From: Ailurus styani
Taxonomy: Eukaryota; Chordata; Mammalia; Carnivora; Ailuridae
Direction of reading: 5' to 3'
Length of the DNA: 64,000 nucleotides
Assembly: GCA_002007465.1 (NCBI GenBank)
Contig: LNAC01000003.1
Location: 16,120,563 to 16,184,562, forward strand
In this document: in pieces, positions 11,499 to 22,640 of the stretch
Layout of the letters: the number at the start of each line of letters is the position of its first letter
Position numbering within the stretch: position 1 is the stretch's first letter
Made by a program: the position numbers and the translations under genes
The notes under the pieces: model-generated
Seen by the model: only the letters and a program-made list of their open reading frames with translations
Told to the model about the DNA's origin: nothing
Database searches by the model: none

Positions 11499-11620
11499 TG
11501 GAACTATGAAACTTTTATAAGAAAACATAGGTGAAATTCTTCTCAAACTTGTGTTAGGCAAAAAGTTATTAGGTATGCTATCAAAAGAATATAAATAGGA
11601 AAAAAAATCTTTCTCATCTC
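11499..11620 (+). mobile_element. Second L1M, right part
   Basis: Continues the ORF2 frame region interrupted at 8087: ggaactatgaaacttttataag, then gaaaacataggtgaaattct. It fades into unassigned sequence after about 11600. Confidence 0.6.
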
Positions 11621-12078
11621 AATACTTGAAATTGTGAAAATACCTATTCTTTACATCAGGAAATGACTTAAATATTCCCTATAAGGTAGTGATAAAGCTA
11701 AGGATTTCCAGTCTCTTCACTTCAGTATTTGTGGAAATCTTTCCCAGTGCAATAAGACAAGAATAGAAAGTGTATATATTGGAAAGAATTAAGCTTGTTT
11801 TAATTCACAGGTTATATAGGGAAAATTTTTTTTAAATAGTCAAGAAAATTCCATGAGATACATGAGATAGAGATACATAACTTTTAAGATCACTAAGTTC
11901 AGTTTGATTAAGATATCATTTTTGATATATTAATTCAATATATTCCCAAATTCTACCAAGCATTTGTAGAAATTGATAATTGATTCAAAAATATTTATGA
12001 AAATGTAAGTGACATAACCAAAACAATACTGATGATGAATATTTAAGATTCTACTACCTTATTTCAAAGCTTCCTTTA
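11621..12078. other. Unassigned DNA
   Basis: AT-rich sequence without a recognisable repeat, coding frame or RNA gene. Confidence 0.4.
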
Positions 12079-12093
12079 AAATAAGGGTGGATT

Positions 12094-12290
12094 GGGCGCC
12101 TGGGTGGCTCAGTGGGTTAAAGCCTCTGCTTTCGGCTCAGGTCATGATCTCAGGGTCCTGGGATCGAGGCCCGCATCGGGCTCCCTGCTCGGCGGGGAGC
12201 CTGCTTCCCTCTCTCTCTCTGCCTGCCTCTCTGCCTCCTTGTGATCTCTCTCCCTCTGTGAAATAAATAAATAAAATCTTTAAAAAAAAA
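12094..12290 (+). mobile_element. SINEC, young-looking
   Basis: Head gggcgcctgggtggctcagt, body with the consensus-like phrase gatcgaggcccgcatcgggc, and (AAAT)n plus A-tail. The target duplication aataagggtggat is present on both sides (about 12080-12092 and 12291-12303). Confidence 0.95.
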
Positions 12291-12344
12291 AATAAGGGTG
12301 GATATTTTCAAAGTTTCTGCCATAAAAACTCCAAAATAGTCTCA

Positions 12345-12755
12345 TGCCTGTATGATCAATAGGCTTTGACAAAGTTGCTAAAGTAATTCAATGGGGGAAG
12401 ACATATTTTTCAACAAATGGTGACAAAACTAGAATTCTTAATGGACAAAATATATCTCAACCCTTAACAGAGGCTATGCACACCGATTAACTAAAATTGA
12501 TGAAATACCTACATTTAAGTATTAAAATTCTAAAATACATAGGAGAAAATCTCTATAAACTTGAGATGGGCATAGGTTACTTTTGATGGGGTACAAAAAG
12601 TGTGAACAACAAAAGAAATAATATATTAAGAGTTTACTCATTGAAAGGCATCATTAATAAGATGAAAATGTAAGCCTTAGAGAACAATATGGCAACAAAT
12701 ATTATAATAGACAACAGCTTAATACATATATGCATAAGGAACTGGAAAATAAGAT
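12345..12755 (+). mobile_element. Old L1 ORF2 fragment
   Basis: Recognisable L1 phrases include gtaattcaatgggggaagac and, at 12404-12420, tttttcaacaaatggtg. The remainder is strongly diverged. Both ends are fuzzy. Confidence 0.55.
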
Positions 12756-14129
12756 TGACAGTTTTGTGGAAGCTGCCAATTGCCATTTTAGCAGAACATG
12801 TATAATTATGAGGTATATTGCCTGCCTTTTTTGCAAAAGTAGCAGTAGCATAATATAGATCATTTTCTATTCTTTTTCAAAATTTTCTGAGTTTCTTTTT
12901 ACTACCTGTTGTAACAGAAAGAATAGAATTATAGACTCTAAGCATTGGAATCTTATTGGTTAGATTCAAGCAAGACAAAGGAACTTAAAATTAGCAATAT
13001 GGAAACAGAAGAAAATATTATTTGTCTTTTTAATAAGTGAATAAGGTACATGTACATTTTTGTTCCTATAATTACCTTGTGGTATCTAACAATGCAGTGT
13101 CTTAATAGGAATGCATTTTTTTTCATTGTTACTGTAGTCTCAATTAGGAATTGGGTAGTTTTGTTCAATATAAGTAATTGCTACCTCCTTGAAGATAAAA
13201 ATATATTCCATAATCTATATCACTTATTATTTCCTGTATTTCTGTAGTATCCTCATTTGCCCAGAAATAAAGTGGCATTATTTTTTGCAAAGAATGCATT
13301 CTTAATGCTGTATAGGTTTACAGACACTAATCACCAAGAACACAGTTCCGTCATTGATAAAACACATTAATTCCAGGTACATCAATGTATAAAGCCATAA
13401 CAAATAATTTCCCACTAGGGTCAAACGGATAATGTCAATTATCCAAAGTTAGACAAACACCATACCAGAATATTTAGAAAGGTTTTAGTTCTATGACCTG
13501 ACACCTAAAATGATAATGTTGTGTGATATATAAAAGCAGACCTAAACTCTGTAAATTTTAAAGTCATTTTCAAAGACTTAATAATAAAGTCAAAGAACTG
13601 CTTTTTTTCATATCTATGATTTTCCACAGAAAGGAGTGGAGAAGATAATTATTCACAGGCTCAACACATTCTAAGTGAATCAGCTATACAAAGTTTCAGT
13701 ATTGAATATTCTTCATCTTCTGCTTGAGATTCAGTGACCAGATCTGAAACTTCAGTCTGGATAGTACAGAAGTAATGATGACTAGAGAGCCTGTTTGTGG
13801 ACATACTCTGCTGATTGTTCTGTAGGGCCTTTTTCACTAATGGAAGAGAAAGGAATTGAACTCATACTCAACTTCTGTTAGATCTTGTTTTCTGGTGTGG
13901 GAATGACCTAGTCAAAAACTAGTAGAAAATAATTTAAGTAATTTATAGTCACTTGATCCTATTACAGGTAACCACGGCTGAATAAATCAAAATGTTTAAG
14001 GACAATAATAAATCCATACTTGAGGAAGAAAGTTTTCAAAGTTTCAGAAACAAGCAGGTTAATTCAAAGAAGGCCTCCTTTTGACAAACAAGGATATTCA
14101 GTACTGCTTCATTGGAAATCAGTCACTAC
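12756..14129. other. Unassigned intergenic DNA
   Basis: No long frame, RNA gene or clear repeat. Short overlapping frames on both strands near 12953-13247 have no recognisable protein content and are taken as chance. Confidence 0.4.
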
Positions 14130-14144
14130 AAATTTCGAAACAAA

Positions 14145-14325
14145 GGGTTCCTGTGTGTCTCAGTCTGTTAAGTGTCTGCCTTTAGCTTAGGTCATGATCC
14201 TGGAGAGTCCCGGGACCAAGCCCTTCTTCGGGCTTCCTGCTCATTAGGGGGTCTGCTTCTCCTTCTCCCTCTGCCCTTCCCCCTTCATGCTCTCTCTTTC
14301 CCAAATAAATAAAATCTTTAAAAAT
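14145..14325 (+). mobile_element. SINEC, older subfamily
   Basis: Diverged sense SINE (gggttcctgtgtgtctcag to aaataaataaaatcttta). The target duplication aaatttcgaaacaaa at 14130-14144 and aaatttcaaaacaaa at 14326-14340 differs at one base. Confidence 0.9.
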
Positions 14326-14340
14326 AAATTTCAAAACAAA

Positions 14341-14770
14341 ATTTAGAGATCCCCTGGGGCATCTAGTAAAATTTAATGCTTACATGTTCAAGTAGTCTCA
14401 GAATAAAATTAGGAGCCCCCAGAAGGATGTCATCAGGAGAGTTGGGGAGAAATCAAGTGGGAAGCGGGTTGCCTACATGTTATTAAAAGAAAAACATATG
14501 TCAACAGTATTTGGCTCCAAAGTGAGGGTGACCCTATGGACCCCTCAGCTGACAGGTAGTATGAGAAGTCTTGGACCAACTTGAAAAAATAAAACCTTAA
14601 CAGATTAGTTAACCCTGGATAATGTCTTATGTGTAAGAGTTATTTAATGATTCCATATATGATTTGGCATTCTGACAGTCATGTTAGTCAAATAACTCTT
14701 TCATTTTTCCTAAGTAGTGTATACTGTTGAATACAGATGGCACCATCACTTTCATCAACCTGTGTTATTG
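14341..14770. other. Unassigned DNA
   Basis: Nothing supportable seen: no long frame and no clear repeat. Confidence 0.35.
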
Positions 14771-15153
14771 TCAGTGTTATGTATCAACTTGGCTAAACTA
14801 TGATCTCTATTTACTCAAAGACTGAGAGTTGCTGTAAAGATATTTTATTAACTGATTAAAAGTTCATAGTCAGTTGAATTTAGGGAGATTATCCTAGGCA
14901 AACTGGATAAGCCTAAGTCATTAAACTGAAAGACCTTAAAACCAGATGTAAGATTTCCCTGAAGAAGAAATTTCCTTCTGCATGGTAGCTTTAAGTTATG
15001 TCCGAGAATCCCAGCCTGCAAGTCCTCATCCCAGCCTACAGATTTTATATTACTTGTCTACTCCCACATTTGCATATATCGATTCCTCTTAATAAGCCTC
15101 TTAATATAGGTGTCCTACTGATTCTGTTTCTCTCACTGAACCCTGAATAATTC
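14771..15153 (+). mobile_element. MLT2-like ERVL solo LTR
   Basis: Starts tatgtatcaacttggctaaa and ends gattctgtttctctcactga, followed by accctgaataattcaac. This is the characteristic beginning and end of the ERVL-class MLT2 LTR. No internal retroviral region follows. Confidence 0.62.
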
Positions 15154-15254
15154 AACTTGTAAAACAGTAATTTTGTCTTCTACTGTCTGCTGAATATACT
15201 ATCTGAAATCATCCTTTGTATGTCTGTAGAAGCAAAATTTCATTTCAACAAAAT

Positions 15255-15445
15255 TAATTCACATATATTTAACAAAGTTTGGTTGAGATGTAAACAATGT
15301 TTTTGGTCTACTATGCTATGTACTCGTTGTAATTCAAAGGCAAGTAAGACAAAGATCCTGCTTTAAAGAGTTTCCTGTGATAAATACGTCCATGAATAAC
15401 TAAAATACAAGGTAGAAAATGGGAAGAACTATAAAAGTTAGACAT
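15255..15445 (-). mobile_element. L2 LINE 3' fragment (ancient), antisense
   Basis: The order tttaacaaagtttggttgag, ctatgctatgtactc, aaaggcaagtaagacaaaga matches the antisense of the L2 3' end. It is highly diverged and the boundaries are soft. Confidence 0.45.
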
Positions 15446-16645
15446 AAAATTTACTGTGAGAGCTCTGATGAAGAAGATATTACTTCCGGCCTGGTGGATT
15501 TTATTTTCCCTCAAAGTTGTGTAATAGAATTTCATCTCTATCCAGACTCAACCTTTGACTTCAGAGTTGAAACAAGCCATGGTTGTGCTTATAATATAGT
15601 CAGCTGTGTGGGGACATTTAACAGAGACCACCTGTTCACTTCCCATGAACAAAGGTTATCTCATAATGATTTTATGTCACAGTTGATATGAACCATATTT
15701 GAAAAAGTCTGAAAGGTGACAGGATCACTGGCAAAGTCCATGAATCTTGTAAAAGACTTCCTTTTATGGGATAGGATTTTTTAGTATTACTAGCATATAA
15801 CTTAGAAATGAGAGACTGCATAGGAGTTCAAATGTCACTAATAACTTTCATTTTCTGCATCTTCAGAGAAGAGAAATCAGATTTCATCTTGTCAGCACTT
15901 GGCATTTGAGTTTTTCTGCATGAGATTCATTATTATAATAAATGGGTTGCTAGAATATGTGTTAGGAAATTATTAAGATATACTTTATTTGACATCATAC
16001 TGTTATTTTAGCATGATGAGTTAGAGAAATTTTTACTCTCAAAAAGGCAATTTTTCCCATATTTTGAAAATATAAGGCTAACAATAATAAATTTAAAGAG
16101 CTTTTAAAATTAGAAAACTAGTATTAGAAATACTAGTCCAATGCTAAAAATAAAAACAAAATATTTGAGGTATATCTAATATGCCATCATATTTTTTTGG
16201 TCTGAAGAGTGATATCTAAATTGAAATGCTAGTAATTATTCACCAGAGATACTTTCTAAATACCAACTTATCTTCATAGATTTTTCGTAGATCTGAAAGT
16301 TAAACTTTTCTTTCTGTAGCAAGGAGTTTCTTCTTAATGACTAATTGGGTTTTAATGGAAAGAAATATACCAGGATTGAAAAAGCACTGGGTTCTCCTTA
16401 TGTAGGTTTTTTCATTAAAATAGACACACAATCTCCAGCAAGATCTGGGCCTCAATATTCTGACTATGTGAACTATTATTTTAAATTCAGTCTTTTACCT
16501 TTATTATGTACTTCTTGATACATAAAATAGTGAAATGCAAGTCCATTAAGGTGCACAGAAATTAAAATGTTCTTTTCCTATTATATATATTAGTAATAAT
16601 GTGAGGGTTTATGACTTACAACTGCATCCTCTCCATGCCTCAGCG
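15446..16645. other. Unassigned DNA with one chance frame
   Basis: A 90-codon + strand frame at 15419-15691 begins inside the L2 remnant. I recognise no domain, signal peptide or upstream promoter, and no splice context supports it. The rest is AT-rich and unassigned. Confidence 0.35.
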
Positions 16646-16649
16646 TTTT

Positions 16650-16795
16650 CCTTAAATCAGTCCATTCTTCATTGAAAAAAAAAATCATCATGTATCTTTT
16701 GAACATGTCACTCCCATGTTAAAATGTCTTCTATTCTCCTTATTATCTATTGAATAAAGTCCAGGCCAAAGTCTGAATAAAACTTGTTAAATACT
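16650..16795 (+). mobile_element. L2 LINE fragment (ancient)
   Basis: The block acatgtcactcccatgttaa followed by attgaataaagtccaggcca matches the sense of an L2 segment (catcactcccctgct, then aggataaagtccaaactcc). Low identity. Confidence 0.45.
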
Positions 16796-16802
16796 TTTCT
16801 GA

Positions 16803-16985
16803 TTAAGAATATAGATTTGGAATTAAGAGTTCTGACTTCACATCATTTTGCCGCTGGCAAAATAGGAACACTAATATTATACATTCTGTACGATGCTAGG
16901 GAAAATCTAAAATGATATATGTGAATATTGTCTGGAACCATGGTTACTATTTATAATTATTCAAAACATTAGCATTCTAAATGAC
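16803..16985 (+). mobile_element. MIR SINE (ancient)
   Basis: The phrases agatttggaattaagagttc, aaaataggaacactaatatt and tgtctggaaccatggttact follow the MIR order, with the middle deleted. Confidence 0.5.
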
Positions 16986-17073
16986 TTTCTGTTGTCATAC
17001 ATGTGCTATTGTGTTATATCTCAATTCTTTCATAAATTACTAATCTTTTAAGACCAACTTACTGTCACTTCCA

Positions 17074-17230
17074 ATCATTCAACAAGTATTTATTAGTTAT
17101 GTACTATGTTTTAGCCCCTTTAAACAAGTGGAAGGAACTGATAATCTTGCAGCAAATCTTATAAGTAAAAAAAAAAATACAGTAAAATAACTGGATGTGC
17201 ATGAAATGCAGAGGAACATAATAAAGAATA
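17074..17230 (-). mobile_element. L2 3' fragment (ancient), antisense
   Basis: The sequence caatcattcaacaagtattt followed by ttatgtactatgtt resembles the antisense L2 end (attcaacaaatatttattga, then tactatgtgcc). Confidence 0.45.
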
Positions 17231-17429
17231 TAAGCTTGTATTTGGGAATGATCGGAAAATGTTTAAATTAAACTTTGATAAATAATAGAACTTTCCAAGT
17301 AGACAAAAACTTAGATAATTATTTTGGAAAAAAGAACTGGCTTACAAGTAAGACAAAGAATAGTTGGCATGATATAAGCATTATAATTGAGTAAAACTGA
17401 AAACAAATATCAATTTAACTTCCTTAATT

Positions 17430-17515
17430 TGCTTCTATTACTTACTCGTTTTATGAACCTAACCATTAAGTGTTAGTTTCTGCAACTTCAAAATGGGAAT
17501 ATTAATAAGAAAAAA
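17430..17515 (+). mobile_element. MIR SINE fragment (ancient)
   Basis: The run tttctgcaacttcaaaatgg followed by gaatattaataa matches the MIR core (gtttcctcatctgtaaaatg, then gggataataataa). Confidence 0.45.
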
Positions 17516-17815
17516 CATGGAAAGAACACAAATACATGGAGGCTAAATAACATGCTACTAAGCATCAAATGGGTCAAATTTTTAAGAAATCAAGTAGGGA
17601 ATTCAAAAATTCATGGAGAAAAATGAAAATGAAAAAAACCCACAATGGTCAAACATCTTTGCAATGCAGCAAAAGCTATTCTAAGAGGGAAATTTTTGGC
17701 AATACAAGCCTACCTAAATAAACAAGAAAAGTCTTAAATAAACAATCTGGCCTTACACTTAAAGGAGCTAGAAAAAAAAAAATCCAGTAGAAAGAAGAAA
17801 ATAATATAGAGCCAG

Positions 17816-17945
17816 ACTGCCTGGCTGTCTCAATTGGAAGAACATGTGACTCTTGGTCTTGGGGTCAGGAGTTCAAACCCCATATTGGGGGTAGAGATCA
17901 CCAAATCATCATCATCAGCAGCAGCAGCAGCATCAACACCTTAAA
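17816..17945 (+). mobile_element. Simple tRNA-Lys-like SINE with a trinucleotide tail
   Basis: The first about 75 bases follow mammalian tRNA-Lys(CUU) along its whole length, including the anticodon-arm region gactcttgg and a B-box-like agttcaaacccc. It lacks the long CT-rich body of SINEC. In place of the usual A-rich tail it has (ATC)4 then (AGC)5 at about 17904-17933. Mismatches in the stems and the lack of a clean end argue against a working tRNA gene. Confidence 0.7.
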
Positions 17946-18935
17946 AAAAGAAATGATTTAAAAAGAGAGAGAAAGATTAGAGCAGGAAATAGAGACTAAA
18001 ACAAAAGTTGTTTTAAAATGAAACCAGGAGGCTGGCTCTTTGAAAGATAAATAAAACTGATAAACTTTTAGCCAAACTCATCAAGAAAAAGGACTAAACT
18101 AAATAACATCAGAAATAAAAAAAGGAGATATAACAATTGATACCACAGAAATATAAAGGATTGCATGAGAATATATGAAAGATTATGTGTGAATAAATTG
18201 GACAACCTAGAAAAAATTGATAAATTTCTAGAAACATGTAACTTTCCAGAACAGATGTCTTCTTTGGTGAATTCTGCCAAACATTTAAAGAAGAGTTAGT
18301 GACTGTTCTTGACAAATTATTTAAAAAAAAAAAGGATAAAAAGGAAATCTCCCAAATTCATTTTATGAGGCCAACATTACTCTATCAAAACCAGATAAAA
18401 AACAGTACCAAAAAACCCCCATGAAAAACAAAAGAAGGCCAGTATCGTTGATGAATATATGTGCAAAAACCCTCAACAAAATATTAGCAAACTGAATCCA
18501 ACAATATATTTAAAAATTCATTTACCACAATCAAGTGGGATTTATTCCTGGGATACAAGGGTGGTTCAGCATTCATAAATAAGTCAACATGGTACATTGT
18601 AATAAAAAGAGAAAAGGTTGAAACCATATGATCATCACAGTGGATGCAGAAAAAACATTTGATGAAGTACAACATTAATCCATGATAAAAACTCTCAACA
18701 AAGTAGATTTAGAAGACACACACCTCAACATAATAAAGTCCTTATATGAAAAACCCACAGGTAATATTATACTCAATGATAAAAAATTGAACATTTTTTT
18801 CTCTAAGATCAGGAACAAGACAAGGATGCCCAGTCTTGCTACTTTTGTTCAACATAGTGGTGGAAGTCCTAGCCACAACAATCAGACAGAAAAGGAAATA
18901 AAAGTCATCCAAATTGGTAGAAAGGAGTAAAACAT

Positions 18936-19122
18936 GGGGGTGCTGGGTGTCACAGTTAAGTGTCCAACTCTTGGTTTTGGCTCAGGTCGTAATCTCAAGG
19001 TCATGAGATCAAGTCACATGTTGGGCACTGTGCTCAGCACGGAGTCTGCTTAAGACTCTCTTTCTCTCCCTCTACTCCTCCCCTTACTCTCTCTAAAATA
19101 AATAAACAGATCTTTAAAAAAA
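18936..19122 (+). mobile_element. SINEC, older subfamily
   Basis: Sense copy with the older-subfamily phrase ccaactcttggttttggctc and aaataaataaacagatcttt. It lies in L1M ORF2. The flanks are A-rich, so a target duplication cannot be drawn with certainty. Confidence 0.85.
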
Positions 19123-19339
19123 GAGATAAAGAAGTTGAAATTTTCACTATTTGCATATTTCACTATATAGAGAAAACCCTAAAGACTCCACCCAAAAACT
19201 AGAATTAATGAATTCAATAATGTTGCATTTCTTTACACTAATAATGAAATAGCGGAAAAAGAAATGAAGAAAACAATCCCATTTACAATTGTACCAAAAA
19301 CAATGTAACACATAGAAATAAGAAATAAGAATATTAACT

Positions 19340-19435
19340 GTGTAAATCTTAAAGATTTTATGGAGACTAAATTAGTTAATGCACATAAAGTGATTTCATT
19401 AGTGTCAAACACAAATGCCATACAACCACTAAATT
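19340..19435 (+). mobile_element. MIR SINE 3' part (ancient)
   Basis: The order actaaattagttaatgcaca, taaagtgatttcattagtgt follows the MIR 3' region (attaaatgagttaatacatg, taaagcgcttagaacagtg). Confidence 0.5.
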
Positions 19436-19682
19436 AATTATTTGGGAAAATATAATCATCATCATTACCTATCCAATAAACTGGAGGGGTGATAAAATAG
19501 AGATTTGGTAGTCATTGATGGGGTAGAAAATAAGACTCATTAAAGGGACTTGATAAATAATTGCCTTTTTTACCTTAAAACGTAAGTTAAATTTTAATTA
19601 ACCTTGAAATATTATGAAATTCTTTGAGACATGAGAGTGAAAAGTCAAATTTGCATATAAGAATGATTTAAGTCTAAAGAAG

Positions 19683-20395
19683 ACAGCCACTAAGATGGTC
19701 CCTAGTGAATTTAATTCCCAGTTTTCATGCTCTTGTGTTGTCCCTTCTCATCTTTATATCAGGATTGGTGTCTATGAGCAATTGATTATAGCAGAAATAA
19801 TATGAGATTTCTAAGGCTAAGTCTTAAAAAGATTTTTCTCTCTCTCAGAACATTCACTCTGGGATAAGTCAACTGCCATGTTAAGAGGAAACCCAGGCAT
19901 CCCTATGAAATTTCCACATAGTTAGGAACAGAAGCCTCCTACTAATGACCAGCGAGAAACTGAGAGGCGCTGCTGACAACCATGTTAGTAAAACCACCTT
20001 GGGCAGAGCTACGTCAGCAACATTCACGTTTTCAGGTGACCACAACCTTGGTTGATTTCTTTCTTTTCTTTTTTTTTTTTTTAAGATTTTATTTATTTAT
20101 TTGACACAGAGAGAGAGATTACAAGTAGGGCAGAGAGACAGGGAGAGGAGGAAGCAGGCTCCCTGCTGAGCAGAGAGCCCAATGCGGGCCTCGATCCCAG
20201 GACATGGAGATCATGACCTGAGCCGAAAGCAGAGGCTTTAACCCACTAAGCCACCCAGGCGCCCACCTTGGTTGATTTCTTAACTGTAGTCTATAATTCT
20301 GAGCCAAAACCATTAATCTAAGCTGATGCCAAATTCTTGATGTAAGAAACTATAAATAATAAGTGCTGCTTTACAATGCTACATTTGGGAATAAG
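19683..20395 (+). mobile_element. MLT1-like MaLR LTR fragment, split by a SINE
   Basis: The segments ccatgttaagaggaaaccca, gctgctgacaaccatgttag, and after the SINE gagccaaaaccattaatcta and aagaaactataaataataag match the order of an MLT1-class LTR 3' half. The assignment is by eye. Confidence 0.5.
20061..20264 (-). mobile_element. SINEC, antisense, young-looking
   Basis: Long T-run, ttatttatttgacacagaga, GA-rich body and gccacccaggcgccc. The perfect target duplication accttggttgatttct is at 20045-20060 and 20265-20280. Confidence 0.96.
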
Positions 20396-20524
20396 TAAAA
20401 TGGTATTAGGCTACTAGTACAAAGCTGAAGAAACCTTAATTGAAAGAGTTTTTTACTCATCTACCAGAGCAATCATCACCATATTGGAATATAATTTATC
20501 TTCCCAGGGTATAAGTCAAGAAAA

Positions 20525-20600
20525 CTGCTAATAAATTTTGTGCCTATCATGATGCTTTGCATGTAGTAAGTACTTAAGCATATAAGTGAGTGAGTGCTTT
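20525..20600 (+). mobile_element. L2/MIR 3' end fragment (ancient)
   Basis: The phrase catgatgctttgcatgtagt followed by aagtacttaagcatataagtgagtg resembles the common L2/MIR end (gcctggcacatagtaagtgc, tcaataaatatttg). Short and diverged. Confidence 0.35.
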
Positions 20601-20958
20601 TGTACTATCACATAGGGATTACAATGGTGAATATTTCTATGAATAAAGGAAAATCTTATTATAAAACAATACATATAATCAAAATGCCAATCAATTTTGC
20701 TAAACCCAGATATTTTAACATTTGATAGGTTCCAATATAATATTTTAAATATCCCATGAGTATCTTAAAAGAGTAATTTATCCACATCTAAGTTCTCTTT
20801 TATTGTCTTAAAAATAATAACCATATTTTTGCTTCTTTTAATTTACTTTAGAAAAAGACAACTTTCATTAGTTTCTTGCATTGAATATAAAAGAAATATA
20901 TTGTGTATTTCAATGGCACTGCAGTTAGATAGCACAGAGTAAATTGTTCCACTTAAAT

Positions 20959-21375
20959 CTCTACATGCCAGTAAAAGCCATCCAAATTGCAGCAGCCATA
21001 TGGATGTTATCATGAAAAGACTGTGGTAATAAACAATGGCAGTATATAGTGAGAAGAGGATGAGACTGAGATGAAGAATATGGGACACAACCAATATAAA
21101 ATTGGTGAAATCAAATATGTCTTAGGTAGTAATTGTTTGAATAACATTAACAGTTATAAAATTCATNCTCTACATGCCAGTAAAAGCCACCCAAATTGCA
21201 GCAGCCATATGGATGTTATCATGAAAAGACTGTGGTAATAAACAATGGCAGTAAATAGTGAGAAGAGGATGAGACTGAGATGAAGAATATGGGACACAAC
21301 CAATATAAAATTGGTGAAATCAAATATGTCTTAGGTAGTAATTGTTTGAATAACATTAACAGTTATAAAATTCAT
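20959..21375. repeat. 208-bp direct duplication around a single N
   Basis: Bases 20959-21166 and 21168-21375 have the same length and differ at only two visible positions (gccatcc/gccaccc and gtatatag/gtaaatag). One N at 21167 separates them. The segment belongs to no recognised repeat, which makes an assembly duplication more likely than transposition. Confidence 0.93.
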
Positions 21376-21695
21376 CTTCATGAGAATAAGGATATTTCAA
21401 AATAACAGGATCATGAATGAGAAAACTATAAATTGAAAAGTTAGTTTAAAATACACAAAGTTTTCTATTTCTAAAATTAATCTTCTTTAGCCCCAGAGGA
21501 AAGATGAGGATTCATTGTGATTTCTGTCTCTCGTCTATGTGTATTCTATGCTACAACTGACTACATTATTAAGTCTTTGAATGTATCCTAATTGTTTTTC
21601 ATAGAACACTGAAATAACTGAATAATAAAGTATTTTCAAATATACATGAAAAATACACCCAAACAGATCATAGTGTTGTGCAACAGAACCAATTT

Positions 21696-21799
21696 TATAG
21701 GGGTTGCCTGCTGCTTCAGTCAGTAGAACATGTCTCTTGATCTTGGGGTTATGAGTTCAAGCCCCACATTAGGTGTGGGATTACTTAAAAAGAAAAAAA
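21696..21799 (+). mobile_element. Simple tRNA-Lys-like SINE
   Basis: tRNA-like segment with an A-box-like ttcagtcagtagaacat, a B-box-like gagttcaagcccc, then ggattacttaaaaag and an A-tail. The perfect target duplication agaaccaatttt is at 21684-21695 and 21800-21811, which proves retrotransposition rather than a tRNA gene. Confidence 0.82.
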
Positions 21800-22218
21800 A
21801 GAACCAATTTTGACAAATTTCAAAAGGTTAAAATAACACAGTATGCTACCTTCAACAAAATAAAAACAGAAATAAAACTCCAAAATTCTCAAATATTTAT
21901 TTTTTATTTTTTTTAAAGATTTTATTTATTTATTTGACACAGAGATAGAGATCACAAGTAGGCAGAGAGGCAGGCAGAGAGAGAGAGGGGAAAGCAGGCT
22001 TTCCACNAAGAACCAATTTTGACAAATTTCAAAAGGTTAAAATAACACAGAGTATGCTACCTTCAACAAAATAAAAACAGATATAAAACTCCAAAATTCT
22101 CAAATATTTATTTTTTATTTTTTTTTAAAGATTTTATTTATTTATTTGACACAGAGATAGAGATCACAAGTAGGCAGAGAGGCAGGCAGAGAGAGAGAGG
22201 GGAAAGCAGGCTTTCCAC
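21799..22218. repeat. About 208-bp direct duplication around a single N, cutting a SINE
   Basis: Bases 21799-22006 and 22008-22218 are near-identical (cacagtatg versus cacagagtatg, cagaaat versus cagatat, and one T-run difference). N is at 22007. The first copy stops in the middle of a SINE body (ttccac) and the second continues through the complete SINE. The break in mid-element is strong evidence for an assembly join. Confidence 0.93.
21900..22006 (-). mobile_element. Partial SINEC (duplicate of the copy at 22112)
   Basis: T-rich tail and GA-rich body only. It ends at the N at 22007 and matches the first half of the following complete SINE, so it is probably not an independent insertion. 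Confidence 0.85.
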
Positions 22219-22317
22219 TGAGCGGAGAGCCTGATGCAGGCCTCCATCCCAGGACCCTGAGATCATGACCTGAGCCAAAGGCAGAGGCTTTAACCCACTG
22301 AGCCACCCAGGCGCCCC
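22112..22317 (-). mobile_element. SINEC, antisense
   Basis: Complete antisense SINE ending gccacccaggcgcccc. The flanks aaattctcaaatattta (about 22094-22110) and aaattatcaaatattta (about 22322-22338) form the target duplication, with one mismatch. Confidence 0.93.
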
Positions 22318-22640
22318 ATCAAAATTATCAAATATTTAAAAATTAAATCAGATACTCCAAAATAGTTCACAGGGCAAACTATCAAAATAAAAATAAGAAA
22401 ATATTTGAACTGAATGATTATAAAACAGCAAAATTTGTAGGACTCAGCTAAGTAAAAAGGTACACTATCCATTTAGCACATTTTTCAGGTAATAAAATAG
22501 AACCGAACACATACTACCATTTGTTTAATGAAGTCAGACTAACCCTAATAACAGATTCTTAAAGGATATTAAAATAAATATCATAGTCAGTACTCCTCAT
22601 AAATACAATATTTTTAATATTTTAGTTCATTGAATAAAAA

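Larger units (their letters stand above)
17520..19325 (+). mobile_element. L1M-type LINE, ORF2 body
   Basis: A long decayed ORF2 in sense: gcaatgcagcaaaagctatt at 17661, gattagagcaggaaatagag at 17975, then catcacagtggatgcagaaa, aggatgcccagtcttgctac and tttacaattgtaccaaaaac. Frames are short (for example 18682-18930), so there is no functional ORF2. A tRNA-Lys-type SINE (about 17816-17945) and a SINEC (18936-19122) interrupt it. Confidence 0.75.

Noticed and set aside
15419..15691. 90-codon frame with mixed, protein-like composition
   Set aside because: It starts inside an L2 remnant, has no recognised domain, and no splice, promoter or poly(A) context supports it.
21696..21799. Possible tRNA-Lys gene
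   Set aside because: It has a target-site duplication and an A-tail, and stem mismatches; it is a retroposed SINE. The same holds for 17816-17945 and 24103-24201.
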